A stretch of DNA of 64,000 nucleotides from Shiella aurantiaca. Lineage in GTDB: Bacteria; Bacteroidota; Bacteroidia; Cytophagales; Cyclobacteriaceae. Position 1 is the first letter of the stretch. Each line of letters opens with the position of its first letter. This document shows positions 43,987 through 53,875 of this stretch, piece by piece. The notes under the pieces were generated by a model. It made no database searches. It saw only the letters and a program-made list of their open reading frames with translations, and was not told the origin of the DNA. The DNA lies in assembly GCA_030412945.1 (NCBI GenBank), contig JAUHJS010000005.1, positions 235,794 through 299,793 on the forward strand, given 5' to 3'. The position numbers and the translations under genes are program-made.

Positions 43987-45219
43987 ATGCAACTCAGCAA
44001 TAATCGCTATGTAATTCAAGGAGTTGACCTCCTGAACCTTTGTGCCGAAATGGGTACCCCTTTATATGTGTACGATGGCAATAAAATCATTGAACAAATC
44101 AATACCCTTAAGAAAGCCTTCGATGGCCTTCCTTTAAAGATAAAATACGCCACCAAGGCGCTGAGCAATGTATCGGTACTTAAACTGATCAAAAGCCAAG
44201 GCTGTGAGGTGGATGCGGTTTCCATTCAGGAGGCGCATTTAGCCCTATTGGCCGGATTCAAGCCACACGAAATCCTTTTTACACCCAACATGGTGGGTTT
44301 TGAGGAAATCCAAGAGGCGGTAACGCTCGGCCTTCGCATCAATATTGATAATATCTCCATTCTGGAGCAGTTCGGTGACAAGTACGGTAGCTCGGTACCT
44401 TGCTGCATTCGTATCAATCCGCACATTATGGCGGGAGGAAACCACAAAATATCTACCGGACATATCGATTCTAAGTTTGGGATTTCCATTTTGCAAATGC
44501 GCCATGTAGAGCGAATTGTTGCTAGTCACTCCATGCACATCGATGGACTGCACATGCATACGGGGTCTGACATCCTCGAATCCGAAGTGTTTCTCCGAGG
44601 AGCTGAAATTCTTTTTGATGCGGCACGGAATTTTAAAGATTTGCGCTTTCTCGATTTTGGTAGTGGCTTTAAAGTGGCCTATAAAGAAGGCGATATCACC
44701 ACCGACCTGTACGATTTGGGCAAAAAGCTAGGCCAAGCTTTCCGCAATTTCTGTAAAGAATATGGCAGGGAATTGGAAATTTGGTTTGAGCCGGGCAAAT
44801 ACCTAGTGAGTGAATCAGGCTATTTACTGGTAAGTACCAATGTGATTAAGACCACGCCTGCTACAGTCTTTTTAGGGGTAAATAGCGGAATGAACCATCT
44901 CATTCGCCCTATGATGTATGAGGCCTACCACCATATGACAAACATTTCCAATCCACAGGGTGTTCAGCGTATGTACTCGGTGGTAGGATACATTTGCGAA
45001 ACCGATACCTTAGGATGGGATAGGAAATTGAGCGAGGCCAAAGAAGGCGATATCATTGCCACTCATAATACAGGAGCCTATGGTTTCAGTATGGCATCTA
45101 ATTACAATTCTCGCTTTAGGCCAGCCGAGGTGCTGATTGTAGAAGGCAAAGCACATCTTATCCGAAAAAGAGAAGAATTTGCTGATTTGACCGCAAACCA
45201 GATTATATTAGACCTTTAA
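43987..45219 (+). CDS. lysA: Diaminopimelate decarboxylase
   Basis: 410 residues. The PLP lysine lies in KIKYATKALSNVSVLKL. Other family motifs are GLHMHTGSDI, LRFLDFGSGF, WFEPGKYLVSESGYLL, CETDTLG and HNTGAYGFSMASNYN. It makes L-lysine from meso-diaminopimelate. ATG 43987 opens the recognised N-terminus; the preceding 100 bp carry no gene. The next gene begins 7 bp after the stop. Confidence 0.95.
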   Translation: MQLSNNRYVIQGVDLLNLCAEMGTPLYVYDGNKIIEQINTLKKAFDGLPLKIKYATKALSNVSVLKLIKSQGCEVDAVSIQEAHLALLAGFKPHEILFTPNMVGFEEIQEAVTLGLRINIDNISILEQFGDKYGSSVPCCIRINPHIMAGGNHKISTGHIDSKFGISILQMRHVERIVASHSMHIDGLHMHTGSDILESEVFLRGAEILFDAARNFKDLRFLDFGSGFKVAYKEGDITTDLYDLGKKLGQAFRNFCKEYGRELEIWFEPGKYLVSESGYLLVSTNVIKTTPATVFLGVNSGMNHLIRPMMYEAYHHMTNISNPQGVQRMYSVVGYICETDTLGWDRKLSEAKEGDIIATHNTGAYGFSMASNYNSRFRPAEVLIVEGKAHLIRKREEFADLTANQIILDL

Positions 45220-45226
45220 TTTGCCT

Positions 45227-46030
45227 ATGCGCTACCTGCTTGTCTGCTTATGTTTACTCCCCTTTCTGGTAAAGGCTCAGGAAGATACCACGGTCAGAAA
45301 GAAATCGCAGTGGTCATTGCTAGTCGGCACAGGAGCCAGCTATCAGTTTGCCCGCGATCGAGGTATGTCTTCTCTGCGCTATAAGGGTGTACAAACGGCC
45401 AGCCAAGCTGAACTCCTTTGGATAAGGCCCAAAAGCGAACACCGATTGGTAGGTAGATTCGACTATGGTACTTTAGAATCTGAAAGAAATGGAGCCGAAG
45501 TAACAGCTTATAGGGGAGGCGGATACTATCGATTTTTACATAAGGGGCCTTCGTTTTGGAAAAATCGGCTACACCTTTCTTATGGTGGAACCTTAGATGG
45601 CTTTTGGAACCTACGCTACCATACGGGCTATTCCAATAATGCCTATAACAATGAATTCTACCTCAGCCTAGCGCCAGCCGCACAAATTGCGTTTCCTTTC
45701 CGCTTATTCAAGCAGCAGTTTACGCTTTCCTATACCGCCCATTTGCCTTTAGCCACCTATGTGGTGCGGCAAGGTTTTTCGGGTACGTATTTCGATGCTT
45801 TTATCAATGAAGAAGTGGATGGCGTAAAAGGTGCCTTACAGAGCGGCTATATGAGCGGCTGGGGTACTTTCAGGCGCTATTATTCCGAGTTTGGATTAGA
45901 ATACACCTTGAAAAATGGTAACGGAATGCGTGTAGTTTACACCTGGGATTATTATCGCCTCAATAGCCGCTACAATCCGGTAGAGGCCGGGCTAAAAGGT
46001 GGACTATTCTCTATAATCTATCAGTTTTAG
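45227..46030 (+). CDS. Putative outer-membrane beta-barrel protein
   Basis: About 267 residues, not recognised as a named family. It has a signal peptide (MRYLLVCLCLLPFLVKAQED) and then alternating strands with many aromatic residues, ending in Phe (SIIYQF), as in outer-membrane barrels. It lies between lysA and the S41 protease with 1 bp to the latter, so it may share its transcript. ATG 45227 is used rather than TTG 45221. Confidence 0.65.
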   Translation: MRYLLVCLCLLPFLVKAQEDTTVRKKSQWSLLVGTGASYQFARDRGMSSLRYKGVQTASQAELLWIRPKSEHRLVGRFDYGTLESERNGAEVTAYRGGGYYRFLHKGPSFWKNRLHLSYGGTLDGFWNLRYHTGYSNNAYNNEFYLSLAPAAQIAFPFRLFKQQFTLSYTAHLPLATYVVRQGFSGTYFDAFINEEVDGVKGALQSGYMSGWGTFRRYYSEFGLEYTLKNGNGMRVVYTWDYYRLNSRYNPVEAGLKGGLFSIIYQF

Positions 46031-46031
46031 T

Positions 46032-47066
46032 ATGAAAAAGATAGTTGTACTTGCACTTCTTGCCCTAAGTTTAGGCTCTTGCCATAAGAATCTGGTTGAG
46101 CCGGAAAAAGAAGAAATATCGGGGGTAGAGAACTTTGATTATGTGTGGAATACCATTGACCAGAAATACAGCTTCTTTACCGATAAAAACATCGATTGGG
46201 ATGCCATAAGAGAAGAATATCGGCCGAAAGCACGTACCGCACGCACCACTTTGGAGCTTTTTGATGTGATTGCCGATATGCTTTTTGAGCTGGAAGATGG
46301 CCACGTAAACCTCAGCGCGGGATTCGACCTATCACGTAATTGGGAATGGTACCTCAACTATCCGCAAAACTTTAACTATACCGTGCTGGAGCGCAACTAT
46401 TGGGTGCAGGATTACCAGATTTCAGGTCCTTTCCATAATGCCATCATCGATTCGGTAGGCTATATCTACTACGAAAGTTTTTCCGATGAAATCAACGAGT
46501 CATTGCTCAATTACCTTATTCTGAAATTCAATGACAGACGCTACAATTCGCAAGGGATAGTGTGCAAAGGCATTATCATAGATGTGCGCAACAATGGGGG
46601 TGGCTTGGTAAACGGTGCCGAACTATTTGCCGGACGCTTTGCCGACAAAAAGACCCTTGTAAGCACGCGATTGTACAAAAATGGCCCCGGCCATGATGAT
46701 TTCAGCAAACCTCACGATGAATACATAGAACCGGTGGGCGATGAGCGCTATACCAAGCCGGTGGTGGTTTTGACCAATCGTTCGTGCTATAGCGCTACCA
46801 ATTTTTTTGCCAATAGTATGAAGCATTTCCCCAATGTAACCCTTATGGGCGACAGCACGGGCGGTGGCGGTGGGCTCCCCATCAATGATGAAATGCCGCT
46901 TGGCTGGCGTTTCCGCTTTAGCACCACCAAAAGCTTTGACTCTGAAGGCAATAACCTGGAGTTTGGCGTGGCACCCGACATCTTTGTGAATATGGATTCC
47001 GAGGATGAGAAAAATGGCATAGATACCATTTTAGAAGAGGCTCTCTTCTTTATCAAAAATCAGTAA
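46032..47066 (+). CDS. S41-family peptidase, lipoprotein
   Basis: 344 residues. Lipobox MKKIVVLALLALSLGSC (Cys17), an N-terminal helical domain with LFELEDGHVNL, then the S41 core: GIIIDVRNNGGGLVNGAE and VVVLTNRSCYSATNFFANSM, the latter holding the likely catalytic Ser. I see no PDZ domain between them, unlike classical C-terminal processing proteases. Probably periplasmic or outer-membrane attached. It follows the barrel gene with a 1-bp gap and ends 4 bp from a convergent gene. Confidence 0.85.
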   Translation: MKKIVVLALLALSLGSCHKNLVEPEKEEISGVENFDYVWNTIDQKYSFFTDKNIDWDAIREEYRPKARTARTTLELFDVIADMLFELEDGHVNLSAGFDLSRNWEWYLNYPQNFNYTVLERNYWVQDYQISGPFHNAIIDSVGYIYYESFSDEINESLLNYLILKFNDRRYNSQGIVCKGIIIDVRNNGGGLVNGAELFAGRFADKKTLVSTRLYKNGPGHDDFSKPHDEYIEPVGDERYTKPVVVLTNRSCYSATNFFANSMKHFPNVTLMGDSTGGGGGLPINDEMPLGWRFRFSTTKSFDSEGNNLEFGVAPDIFVNMDSEDEKNGIDTILEEALFFIKNQ

Positions 47067-47070
47067 AACC

Positions 47071-48129
47071 TCAAAAGAGCGAGTAATTTCCGCCTTTACG
47101 AAAAGTGTTTTGTGCATAAGGAGGCATTTCCCTTCCATGCATGTATTTACTTTTTGCTTTCTTGAAAAGCTGATTGATGGCTTCCGCAATAGGACCTTCG
47201 CCTCTCATGCGCCTACCGAATTGTGAATCGCTTACTTCTCCCCCATGGATTTCGGCAATTTGATTCCAAATCTTTTCCGCCCGATTCGGAAAGTTTTTAC
47301 TTACCCAATCTTTGAAAAGCTCCCCATTGGCACCATTGAGCCTAACCACGGTATATCCGGCCGTTAATGCACCCGCCTCGGCTACTTTTTGCATAATTTT
47401 CGGGATTTCGTGGTCGGTAAGGCCGGGAATTATGGGAGCAATCATTACTCCTGTAGGAATTCCGGCTTCAGTCAGGCGCTGAATGGTTTGCAGGCGCATG
47501 GTACTAGTAGCAGTACGTGGCTCTAGCACTTGGCGCAGCGATTCATCTAAGGTAGTGACTGAAAGATACACATGAGCCAGCCCATCTTGCGCCATCTCTT
47601 TCAGGATGTCGATATCGCGGGTTACGAGGGCATTTTTGGTAATAATCCCCACCGGATTGCGGTATTTCTGTAATATCAACAGCAGTTTGCGGGTAATTTC
47701 CAGCTTACGCTCCAGCGGCTGATAACAATCCGTATTGCCCGAAAGGGTAACCGGTTCCCCTTTCCAATTTCTCGCTAGCAAAGAAGCCTCCAGCACTTGA
47801 GGCGCATTGGCTTTTACGACTATCTTACTTTCAAAATCGAGGCCGGCACTAAAGCCCCAGTATTCGTGCGTAGGTCGTGCATAACAATAAATGCAACCAT
47901 GCTCACAGCCTTGATAGGGATTGATTGAATACATCTGAGGCATATCAGGACTATCTGTGGCATTGATAATCTTTTTAGGATGCTCATAAAACACCATCGT
48001 ACGTACGCTCTCGTGCGACACATCTTCATCTATCCCTTCTTCGTGCTCGGTTACGCGCTGCAAGCGCTCAAAACGATTGGCCGATTTGAATTGTGCACCA
48101 CGGCCTTTTATGTACGGATTTTCTTCCAT
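47071..48129 (-). CDS. PA0069-family radical SAM protein (SplB-like)
   Basis: 352 residues. The radical SAM cluster motif lies in YQGCEHGCIYCYARPTHEY (CxxxCxxC). It is followed by VTLSGNTDCYQPLERKLEITR, TKNALVTRDIDIL and PIIPGLTDHEIP, the pattern of the PA0069/Rv2578c group. The reaction is not established. Convergent with the S41 gene, with no room for a separate terminator. Confidence 0.85.
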   Translation of the reverse strand: MEENPYIKGRGAQFKSANRFERLQRVTEHEEGIDEDVSHESVRTMVFYEHPKKIINATDSPDMPQMYSINPYQGCEHGCIYCYARPTHEYWGFSAGLDFESKIVVKANAPQVLEASLLARNWKGEPVTLSGNTDCYQPLERKLEITRKLLLILQKYRNPVGIITKNALVTRDIDILKEMAQDGLAHVYLSVTTLDESLRQVLEPRTATSTMRLQTIQRLTEAGIPTGVMIAPIIPGLTDHEIPKIMQKVAEAGALTAGYTVVRLNGANGELFKDWVSKNFPNRAEKIWNQIAEIHGGEVSDSQFGRRMRGEGPIAEAINQLFKKAKSKYMHGREMPPYAQNTFRKGGNYSLF

Positions 48130-48149
48130 ACAGGCAATTTACTAAAAAT

Positions 48150-48176
48150 AATGTCATGCTAATATTTTTAGCATGA
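48150..48176 (-). terminator. Hairpin at the end of the OmpR-type regulator gene
   Basis: TCATGCTAA (48154-48162) pairs with TTAGCATGA (48168-48176), loop 5 nt, followed on the minus strand by CATTATTTTTAG. The stem includes the stop codon of the regulator. It is a likely weak terminator before the radical SAM gene. Confidence 0.6.
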
Positions 48177-48851
48177 TAATCTGAAACCTATGCCATGGTG
48201 ATTAATGATTTCAAGGGAGGCATCTTCCGAAAGGTATTTTCTCAGGCGGGAAATAAATACATCGAGGCTGCGACCTAAGAAATAATCGTCATCACCCCAT
48301 ACTTTCATCAGTATGGTTTCTCGGGGCAATACCTGATTGGGCGAATCGATGAGGCAACATAAAATATCGGCCTCTTTGCGGGTGAGTTTTCGGGTGCCTG
48401 AAGTGTGTTTCAATTCCAGTTTTTTCAAATCGAGCCAATAAGTACCTATTTTACGCACGGCATCGTCTTCACTGGGCTTCACGTGAGCTCTTTTTAAGAA
48501 AACCTTAATTCGGCAAATGAGCTCTTCAATACTGAAAGGTTTGGTCAGGTAATCATCGGCCCCAAGGGCAAAACCTTGCAGGCGGTCTTCTTTTAAGGAT
48601 TTGGCCGTAAGGAATAAAATAGGCACCTGGCTATTTTGCTCCCGAATGCGCTTGGCCAGGGTAAAGCCATCCACCCTCGGTAGCATTACATCTAACACAA
48701 ATAAATCAAAAGATTGAGAATCTATGCATTCCACAGCCTTTTCGCCTGAAGCACAATGCGTAATGGTGAATCCGGCCAGCTCCAGATTGTCTTTAATAAC
48801 AAAGGCCAGATTGGTATCATCTTCTACTAAAAGGATGTGTGCGGTATTCAT
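48168..48851 (-). CDS. OmpR-type response regulator
   Basis: 227 residues: receiver with Asp11/Asp12 and phosphoacceptor Asp54 (FVLDVMLPRV), Lys in YLTKPFS, and a C-terminal winged helix (LTRKEADILCCLIDSPNQVL, RSLDVFISRLRKYL). It overlaps the upstream sensor kinase by four bases, so the two are a matched pair. Target genes unknown; the divergent DUF1573 gene is a candidate. Confidence 0.93.
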   Translation of the reverse strand: MNTAHILLVEDDTNLAFVIKDNLELAGFTITHCASGEKAVECIDSQSFDLFVLDVMLPRVDGFTLAKRIREQNSQVPILFLTAKSLKEDRLQGFALGADDYLTKPFSIEELICRIKVFLKRAHVKPSEDDAVRKIGTYWLDLKKLELKHTSGTRKLTRKEADILCCLIDSPNQVLPRETILMKVWGDDDYFLGRSLDVFISRLRKYLSEDASLEIINHHGIGFRLSC

Positions 48852-50116
48852 GCCAACGGAAACTTAAGTAAAACCACAGTCCCTTCCCCTAGTTTACTGG
48901 AAATGGTAAGTTTCCCTTTGTGGGCAAGTACCATCTCTTTTACATAACACAGGCCTAAGCCAAAGCCTTTTACATCGTGCACATTACCTGTGGGTACTCG
49001 GTAAAATTTCTCAAATACCTTTTTTTGCAGGTTTTCGGGAATGCCAATGCCATTATCGGTGATGGATAGGCACAAAAAGCCTTTTACCGTGAAACTGTAG
49101 ATATGAATATGCGGGGGCTTTTCTGAATACTTAATACTGTTATCTAAAAGATTATAGAAAATATTGCCCAAATGCAGCTCATCTCCCAAAATGGTAGCGG
49201 ATTCGGCATCGAGGGCGAGAACGATATTACCTTGTTTGTCCGCTAGGTACGGCTCAATATTCTTTACCGACTGCTGAATAAGGGCATGCACATCTACCTG
49301 CTGCCGATTGATTTTGGTAGAACTTCTTTCATCCACAGCAATTTGCAACACACGCTCCACTTGGCTTTTCAGCCGATGGGCTTCTTCATGGATAATGCGT
49401 GCGTAGTTTTTGATGCGCTCGGCACCCGCCTGTTCGGGAGCATTTTTCAAAACCTCAGACGATACCGCAATGGTAGCGAGCGGAGTTTTGAACTCATGCG
49501 TCATGTTATTGATAAAATCGCGCTGCATCTCGGCCAATCGCTTTTGTTCCAAAACCACCCACAGTGTGTAGCCAAAAAAGAAAACCACGAGAAGAAATAC
49601 CCCTGAGCTGAATATCCAGATGGGCATTTGCAGCATGATATCGGCTGCTTTGGAGGGAAAGTACAAAGTAAAATAATACGATTCGTTAGGCAAAATGGGC
49701 TGGCTAGCCAGCTGAAGTTCTTCTTTTATGGCAATGGGCTGGCTAATAAAATTGCCGTATACCATTTTATCATTTTGGCAATCGTAAATGCCGTATTCGT
49801 AATTGGCTTGTAGGTTTACCTTTTCAAATTCCCTTTTCAGGTAATATTCCAGCAACTGGGTATTGATTACATCTTGCACATTGACCACAAAATACGAAGA
49901 AGACAGCTGGCTTACCGGATCATGTACAGGTGCTTGGGTATTGTTAAAACTCCTGATTTCCTCTGCCACGCGCTTGAGGGCCACCTGTACGTTTTGGTTG
50001 AATTGCTTCTCACGCAAATCAAAAGCACGGGTAACCCAATACACCTGAATGGGAATGATGCCTCCTATGGCCAATACGCCCAAGACTATAATAATACGAA
50101 TGCTATACCGCGACAT
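48848..50116 (-). CDS. Membrane sensor histidine kinase
   Basis: 422 residues. TM1 about 6-28, a periplasmic sensor about 29-163, TM2 about 165-187, HisKA with NNMTHEFKTPLATI (phosphoacceptor His207), and an HATPase with NLLDNSIKYS, ITDNGIGIP and GFGLGLCYVK. Partner of the overlapping OmpR-type regulator. Ligand unknown. Diverges from the DUF1573 gene across a 136-bp region. Confidence 0.93.
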   Translation of the reverse strand: MSRYSIRIIIVLGVLAIGGIIPIQVYWVTRAFDLREKQFNQNVQVALKRVAEEIRSFNNTQAPVHDPVSQLSSSYFVVNVQDVINTQLLEYYLKREFEKVNLQANYEYGIYDCQNDKMVYGNFISQPIAIKEELQLASQPILPNESYYFTLYFPSKAADIMLQMPIWIFSSGVFLLVVFFFGYTLWVVLEQKRLAEMQRDFINNMTHEFKTPLATIAVSSEVLKNAPEQAGAERIKNYARIIHEEAHRLKSQVERVLQIAVDERSSTKINRQQVDVHALIQQSVKNIEPYLADKQGNIVLALDAESATILGDELHLGNIFYNLLDNSIKYSEKPPHIHIYSFTVKGFLCLSITDNGIGIPENLQKKVFEKFYRVPTGNVHDVKGFGLGLCYVKEMVLAHKGKLTISSKLGEGTVVLLKFPLA

Positions 50117-50252
50117 AGACCAAAGGTAAGAGATTTTGGAAAGGTGTGTGCGACATTAACAAGTCATTAACAATTGTTTAGAAACCCGTAACAAAGGCTT
50201 TGGAAGATTGTGCCCACCTTGCTGCCATGTTTAACCAAAATAAATTTCACTT

Positions 50253-50636
50253 ATGAAAATGTTAGCTCTATTACTCGGATTCTTGGTATTCAACCAAGCG
50301 GAAGTACCCTCTCACGGTGCGGAAGCCTTTGCGCTTGCCTCTTGGGAATCAACCACTATCGACCTTGGCAGTATCAAAAAGGATGTTCCGGCCAAGGTGG
50401 AATTCTCGTTTACCAACGAAGGCAGTGTACCCCTTATTATTACTGAGGCCAAAGGCTCGTGCGGATGCACAGTAGCCAATTATCCTAAGGAAGCCATTGC
50501 GCCCGGAGCCAGCGGAACCATCACGGCTACCTACGATGCCAAAAAAGAAGGAGCTTTTAGCAAAACCGTAACTGTTACCGCCAATACCAAGGAAGGGAAA
50601 ACAGTACTCATGCTAAAGGGTGAGGTGGTGAAGTAA
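50253..50636 (+). CDS. DUF1573 secreted protein
   Basis: 127 residues, with a hydrophobic N-terminal signal (MKMLALLLGFLVFNQAE). The domain has the DUF1573 signature ITEAKGSCGCTVANYPKEAI with the Cys-Gly-Cys, an Ig-like beta sandwich. These are abundant in Bacteroidota and thought to be periplasmic or surface proteins of unknown role. Followed by a terminator. Confidence 0.85.
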   Translation: MKMLALLLGFLVFNQAEVPSHGAEAFALASWESTTIDLGSIKKDVPAKVEFSFTNEGSVPLIITEAKGSCGCTVANYPKEAIAPGASGTITATYDAKKEGAFSKTVTVTANTKEGKTVLMLKGEVVK

Positions 50637-50655
50637 GGATAAGTTTAATCTACAA

Positions 50656-50682
50656 AAAAGGCCTCATTAAGAGGCCTTTTCT
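50656..50682. terminator. Bidirectional terminator after the DUF1573 gene
   Basis: Stem AAAAGGCCTC / GAGGCCTTTT, 5-nt loop, A-run before and T-run after, between convergent genes. Confidence 0.9.
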
Positions 50683-50684
50683 AT

Positions 50685-51410
50685 TTACAAACTCATCATA
50701 TCTTTAAATTTAGCCGCTTGCCTGCGGCTCACTTCAATTTTATCGCCTCCTCGCATACGCACCAGCAGTCCACCGTTGAACCAGGTTTCAATGCCTTCTA
50801 CCCAGCTGAGATTGATAATGTGCTTGCGACTGGCGCGGAAAAAGGCCCGCTCATCGAGGCGCTCATCGAGGGCATTCAAGGACTTGTGAATCATGGGCTT
50901 GAAGTTTTCAAAGTATACCTTGATATAGTTGCCATCCGACTCAAACAAGCGGACATCTGACAAGCGCACAAACCAGCATTTATCTCCATCTTTCACAAAT
51001 ACCTGATCATTTAGCCCCAGCTTTTGTTCGCGCGAGCGCACAATAGCTTCTTCTTGCTGTTGTTGTTTTTTCTGTACTTTCTTGATGGCATCGGCCAAGC
51101 GCTCGGGCTGTATGGGCTTCAGTAGGTAATCCAGCGCATTGTATTCAAAGGCCTTGATAGCGTACTCATCATAAGCGGTGGTAAAAATCACATTGGGCAC
51201 CGAATCGAGCATTTCCAATAAATCAAACCCTGTTTTTCCGGGCATTTGGATATCCAGAAACAGCAAGTCGGGATTGAGCTGCGCAATTTTCTCATTGGCA
51301 TCGTCTGCGTTTACGGCCTCGCCAACAATTTCAATTTCGGGGTGGTTTTCCAGCAAGGAGCTAAGCTCTTTTCTGGCCAATCTTTCGTCATCTACAAGTA
51401 AAGTTCTCAT
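50685..51410 (-). CDS. LytTR-type response regulator
   Basis: 241 residues: receiver with phosphoacceptor Asp53 (LFLDIQMPGKTGF), and a LytTR DNA-binding domain (VFVKDGDKCWFVRLSDVRLF, SWVEGIETWFNGGLLVRMRG, SRRQAAKFKDMM). Between them a Gln/Glu/Lys-rich linker. Lies 21 bp after the LytS-like kinase, its evident partner. Confidence 0.94.
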   Translation of the reverse strand: MRTLLVDDERLARKELSSLLENHPEIEIVGEAVNADDANEKIAQLNPDLLFLDIQMPGKTGFDLLEMLDSVPNVIFTTAYDEYAIKAFEYNALDYLLKPIQPERLADAIKKVQKKQQQQEEAIVRSREQKLGLNDQVFVKDGDKCWFVRLSDVRLFESDGNYIKVYFENFKPMIHKSLNALDERLDERAFFRASRKHIINLSWVEGIETWFNGGLLVRMRGGDKIEVSRRQAAKFKDMMSL

Positions 51411-51431
51411 TTCGTATCGCTTTAATGCCTG

Positions 51432-52460
51432 TTAAAAATTGTAAGGAATCGTCACTTTAGTAAGCACGTGGCTATCGCCATCGTTATGTATAGAAAAGGT
51501 GGCCGCATCGCCAAATATCAGCTTAAGGCGCTGCTTGGTATTGTCAATCCCATAGCCTCTTTGTCTTTTTTTGGAAGACAAATGATATTGTCCACTGTTC
51601 CGAATCTTTATCACTAACTGTTCGGCTTGCACCTTAGTTTCAATTTTTATTTCTCCGCCTTCTTTCAACTGGCCAATTCCGTGCTTAATGCCATTTTCTA
51701 CCAACGTCTGAATCATAAGGGGTGGCACCTGAAAGCGGTAGGAATCGGGGTCGATGGCGAATTCGGTACGCAGTCTCTCCTCGAATCGTATGCCCTCTAA
51801 GTCGAGGTAATCGACCACAGTGCGTAGCTCATCATTGAAGTCGGTCAGCTTTTTCTTATCCATTACCAGCGAGTTGCGCAAAATATTAGACAACTGAGTA
51901 ATGGCGCTTTTGGCCTTGCGTGGGTCTTCATCGACCAAAGCCCGTACGCTGTTGAGGGCATTGAAGATAAAGTGCGGATTCAGCTGCGACTTCAGCTTAT
52001 TCAGCTCAATCTCATTGATAGCCGCTTCATATTTCAGGGATTTGTTATAACTCTCTACATAATGGTACATGAAGTAAATCATGCCCCAAATGAAATAGAG
52101 TAACATAAAGGTCATTACGTTGAGCAAAATTACCGGAGGCCGTACTTCTTCTACCAAACTGATTAGGCCAATTGGATACTCGATAAGGATAATCAGTAAA
52201 TAAGAGATAAGCCCCAGAACAAACACCAACAGCAGTACCCACGGGATAAGCTTGGGCATGGGCATTTTGAGCCAACGCCAGCGGATAATGAGGTTGCGAA
52301 ACTGATGGGAAACAAAAATGAACACGCCCTGAGCAACCAGAAGACCCAGCAATTGATGCGTATCAAGCTTTCCGGCCAAGTTAAAGAAAAACAGGTTGAC
52401 TCCGGTATAGAGCGACCAACCCATCAATTGGAATATCCAGTAAAGCTTTGTTTTGTTCAT
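51432..52460 (-). CDS. LytS/YehU-type sensor histidine kinase
   Basis: About 342 residues. Four hydrophobic segments in the first 145 residues, then the His_kinase domain with LKSQLNPHFIFNALNSVRAL, whose His is phosphorylated, and an HATPase domain with the N-box VENGIKHGIG and ending GYGIDNTKQRL. ATG 52460 was chosen over TTG 52475. Pairs with the LytTR regulator downstream. The signal is unknown. Confidence 0.92.
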   Translation of the reverse strand: MNKTKLYWIFQLMGWSLYTGVNLFFFNLAGKLDTHQLLGLLVAQGVFIFVSHQFRNLIIRWRWLKMPMPKLIPWVLLLVFVLGLISYLLIILIEYPIGLISLVEEVRPPVILLNVMTFMLLYFIWGMIYFMYHYVESYNKSLKYEAAINEIELNKLKSQLNPHFIFNALNSVRALVDEDPRKAKSAITQLSNILRNSLVMDKKKLTDFNDELRTVVDYLDLEGIRFEERLRTEFAIDPDSYRFQVPPLMIQTLVENGIKHGIGQLKEGGEIKIETKVQAEQLVIKIRNSGQYHLSSKKRQRGYGIDNTKQRLKLIFGDAATFSIHNDGDSHVLTKVTIPYNF

Positions 52461-52534
52461 AGGCGAATCAACCAAAATACGCGCTTAAGCGCAAGGGTAC
52501 TAAAGCTTTTATGTAAGAGGCATTTTTCACCTAT

Positions 52535-53875
52535 TTATAGTACTTTTTCCGGTTCGTTGGTTGGCACCTTTTCTCCGCCTTTGGGAATATAAGGCCGAAT
52601 GATTAAGCGCGTGCCGCGGTCGTAGGTGAAGTAATTCCATATCCAGTTACTCAGTACCACCAGCTTACTTCGGAAACCTATGATGGAAACCAGATGCACA
52701 AACATCCACACAAACCAGGCAAACAAACCTCCAAAATGGAGGCCTTTGGGCAAATCGACCACGGCCTTATTGCGCCCGATGGTGGCCATAGAACCTTTGT
52801 CGAGGTAGCGAAAGGCTTTGAGCGGTTTTCCTCTCAGCAAATGCAAGAAATTCTGCGCCAATAAACTCCCCTGCTGCATGGCCACCGGAGCCAGCATAGG
52901 GTGTCCATTAGGATAGTCTTCCGATTTCATGACGGCTATGTCGCCAATGGCAAATACATTATCGGTATCAATCACCTTATTGTATACATCCACCACGATG
53001 CGGTCTCTCTCCACAGCAGCCTTGGGCAAGCCTTGAATAATATTGCCTTTTACGCCCGCAGCCCACACCACCGTACGAGCTAAAATTTTCTCTCCTGTGT
53101 TTAAAACTGCCTGTTGCCCGTCAAATGATTTTACCAGGGTATTGAGTTTTACATTTACATCAAATCGCTTGAGGTATTCTAAAGCTTTATTACCTGATTT
53201 TTCCGACATACCATTGAGCAGACGGCCAGCCCCTTCCATAAGGTAGATGTTCATTTTCCGGAAATCCAACTCGGGGTAATCATGAGGAAGCACGTGTTTT
53301 TTCAATTCGCCCAAAGCGCCCGATACCTCCACTCCCGTAGGGCCACCTCCTACCACGATAAAGTTCATGAGGCTTTGCAGGTCGTCTGCGTTTTCGGTGA
53401 TTACGGCTTTCTCAAAGTTTTGTAAAATGTAGCTGCGCAAATCCAGCGCTTGAGGAATCTGCTTTAAGGGAAAGGCTTTCCCAAACGCTTCTTCATTGCC
53501 GAAATAATTGGTTTTAGAGCCATTGGCTATCACCAAGTAATCATAGTGCAACACACCCAGCTTGGTTTCCACCAGATGTTCTTCCGCACGAATGGCCAAA
53601 ACCTCGGCTAATCGAAAATAGAAATTGGGCGAGCGCTCAATGAGTTTGCGCAATGGCCCCGCTATGGAATCGGGCTCCAGACCTGCCGTAGCCACCTGAT
53701 ACAAAAGCGGCTGAAAGGTGTGGTAATTGTGCCTGTCGAGCAGCACCACCTGAAACGGTTTGCCTTTTAGTTTTTGGGCGAGCTGCACCCCGGCAAAGCC
53801 TCCCCCAATGATAACAATGCGGGGATGTGCGGATGTAGGAATACGGAGGGAATTTTCGGAATGGTGTGTGTTCAT
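52535..53875 (-). CDS. Type II NADH dehydrogenase
   Basis: 446 residues. FAD-binding GxGxxG near the start (IVIIGGGFAGVQLAQKL), NAD-binding GxGxxG (FIVVGGGPTGVEVSGALGEL), quinone-site-like APVAMQQGSLLAQNF and a C-terminal hydrophobic membrane anchor (FAWFVWMFVHLVSIIGF). Oxidises NADH and reduces menaquinone without pumping protons. Length is normal. Preceded by the AT-rich gap shared with the next gene. Confidence 0.93.
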   Translation of the reverse strand: MNTHHSENSLRIPTSAHPRIVIIGGGFAGVQLAQKLKGKPFQVVLLDRHNYHTFQPLLYQVATAGLEPDSIAGPLRKLIERSPNFYFRLAEVLAIRAEEHLVETKLGVLHYDYLVIANGSKTNYFGNEEAFGKAFPLKQIPQALDLRSYILQNFEKAVITENADDLQSLMNFIVVGGGPTGVEVSGALGELKKHVLPHDYPELDFRKMNIYLMEGAGRLLNGMSEKSGNKALEYLKRFDVNVKLNTLVKSFDGQQAVLNTGEKILARTVVWAAGVKGNIIQGLPKAAVERDRIVVDVYNKVIDTDNVFAIGDIAVMKSEDYPNGHPMLAPVAMQQGSLLAQNFLHLLRGKPLKAFRYLDKGSMATIGRNKAVVDLPKGLHFGGLFAWFVWMFVHLVSIIGFRSKLVVLSNWIWNYFTYDRGTRLIIRPYIPKGGEKVPTNEPEKVL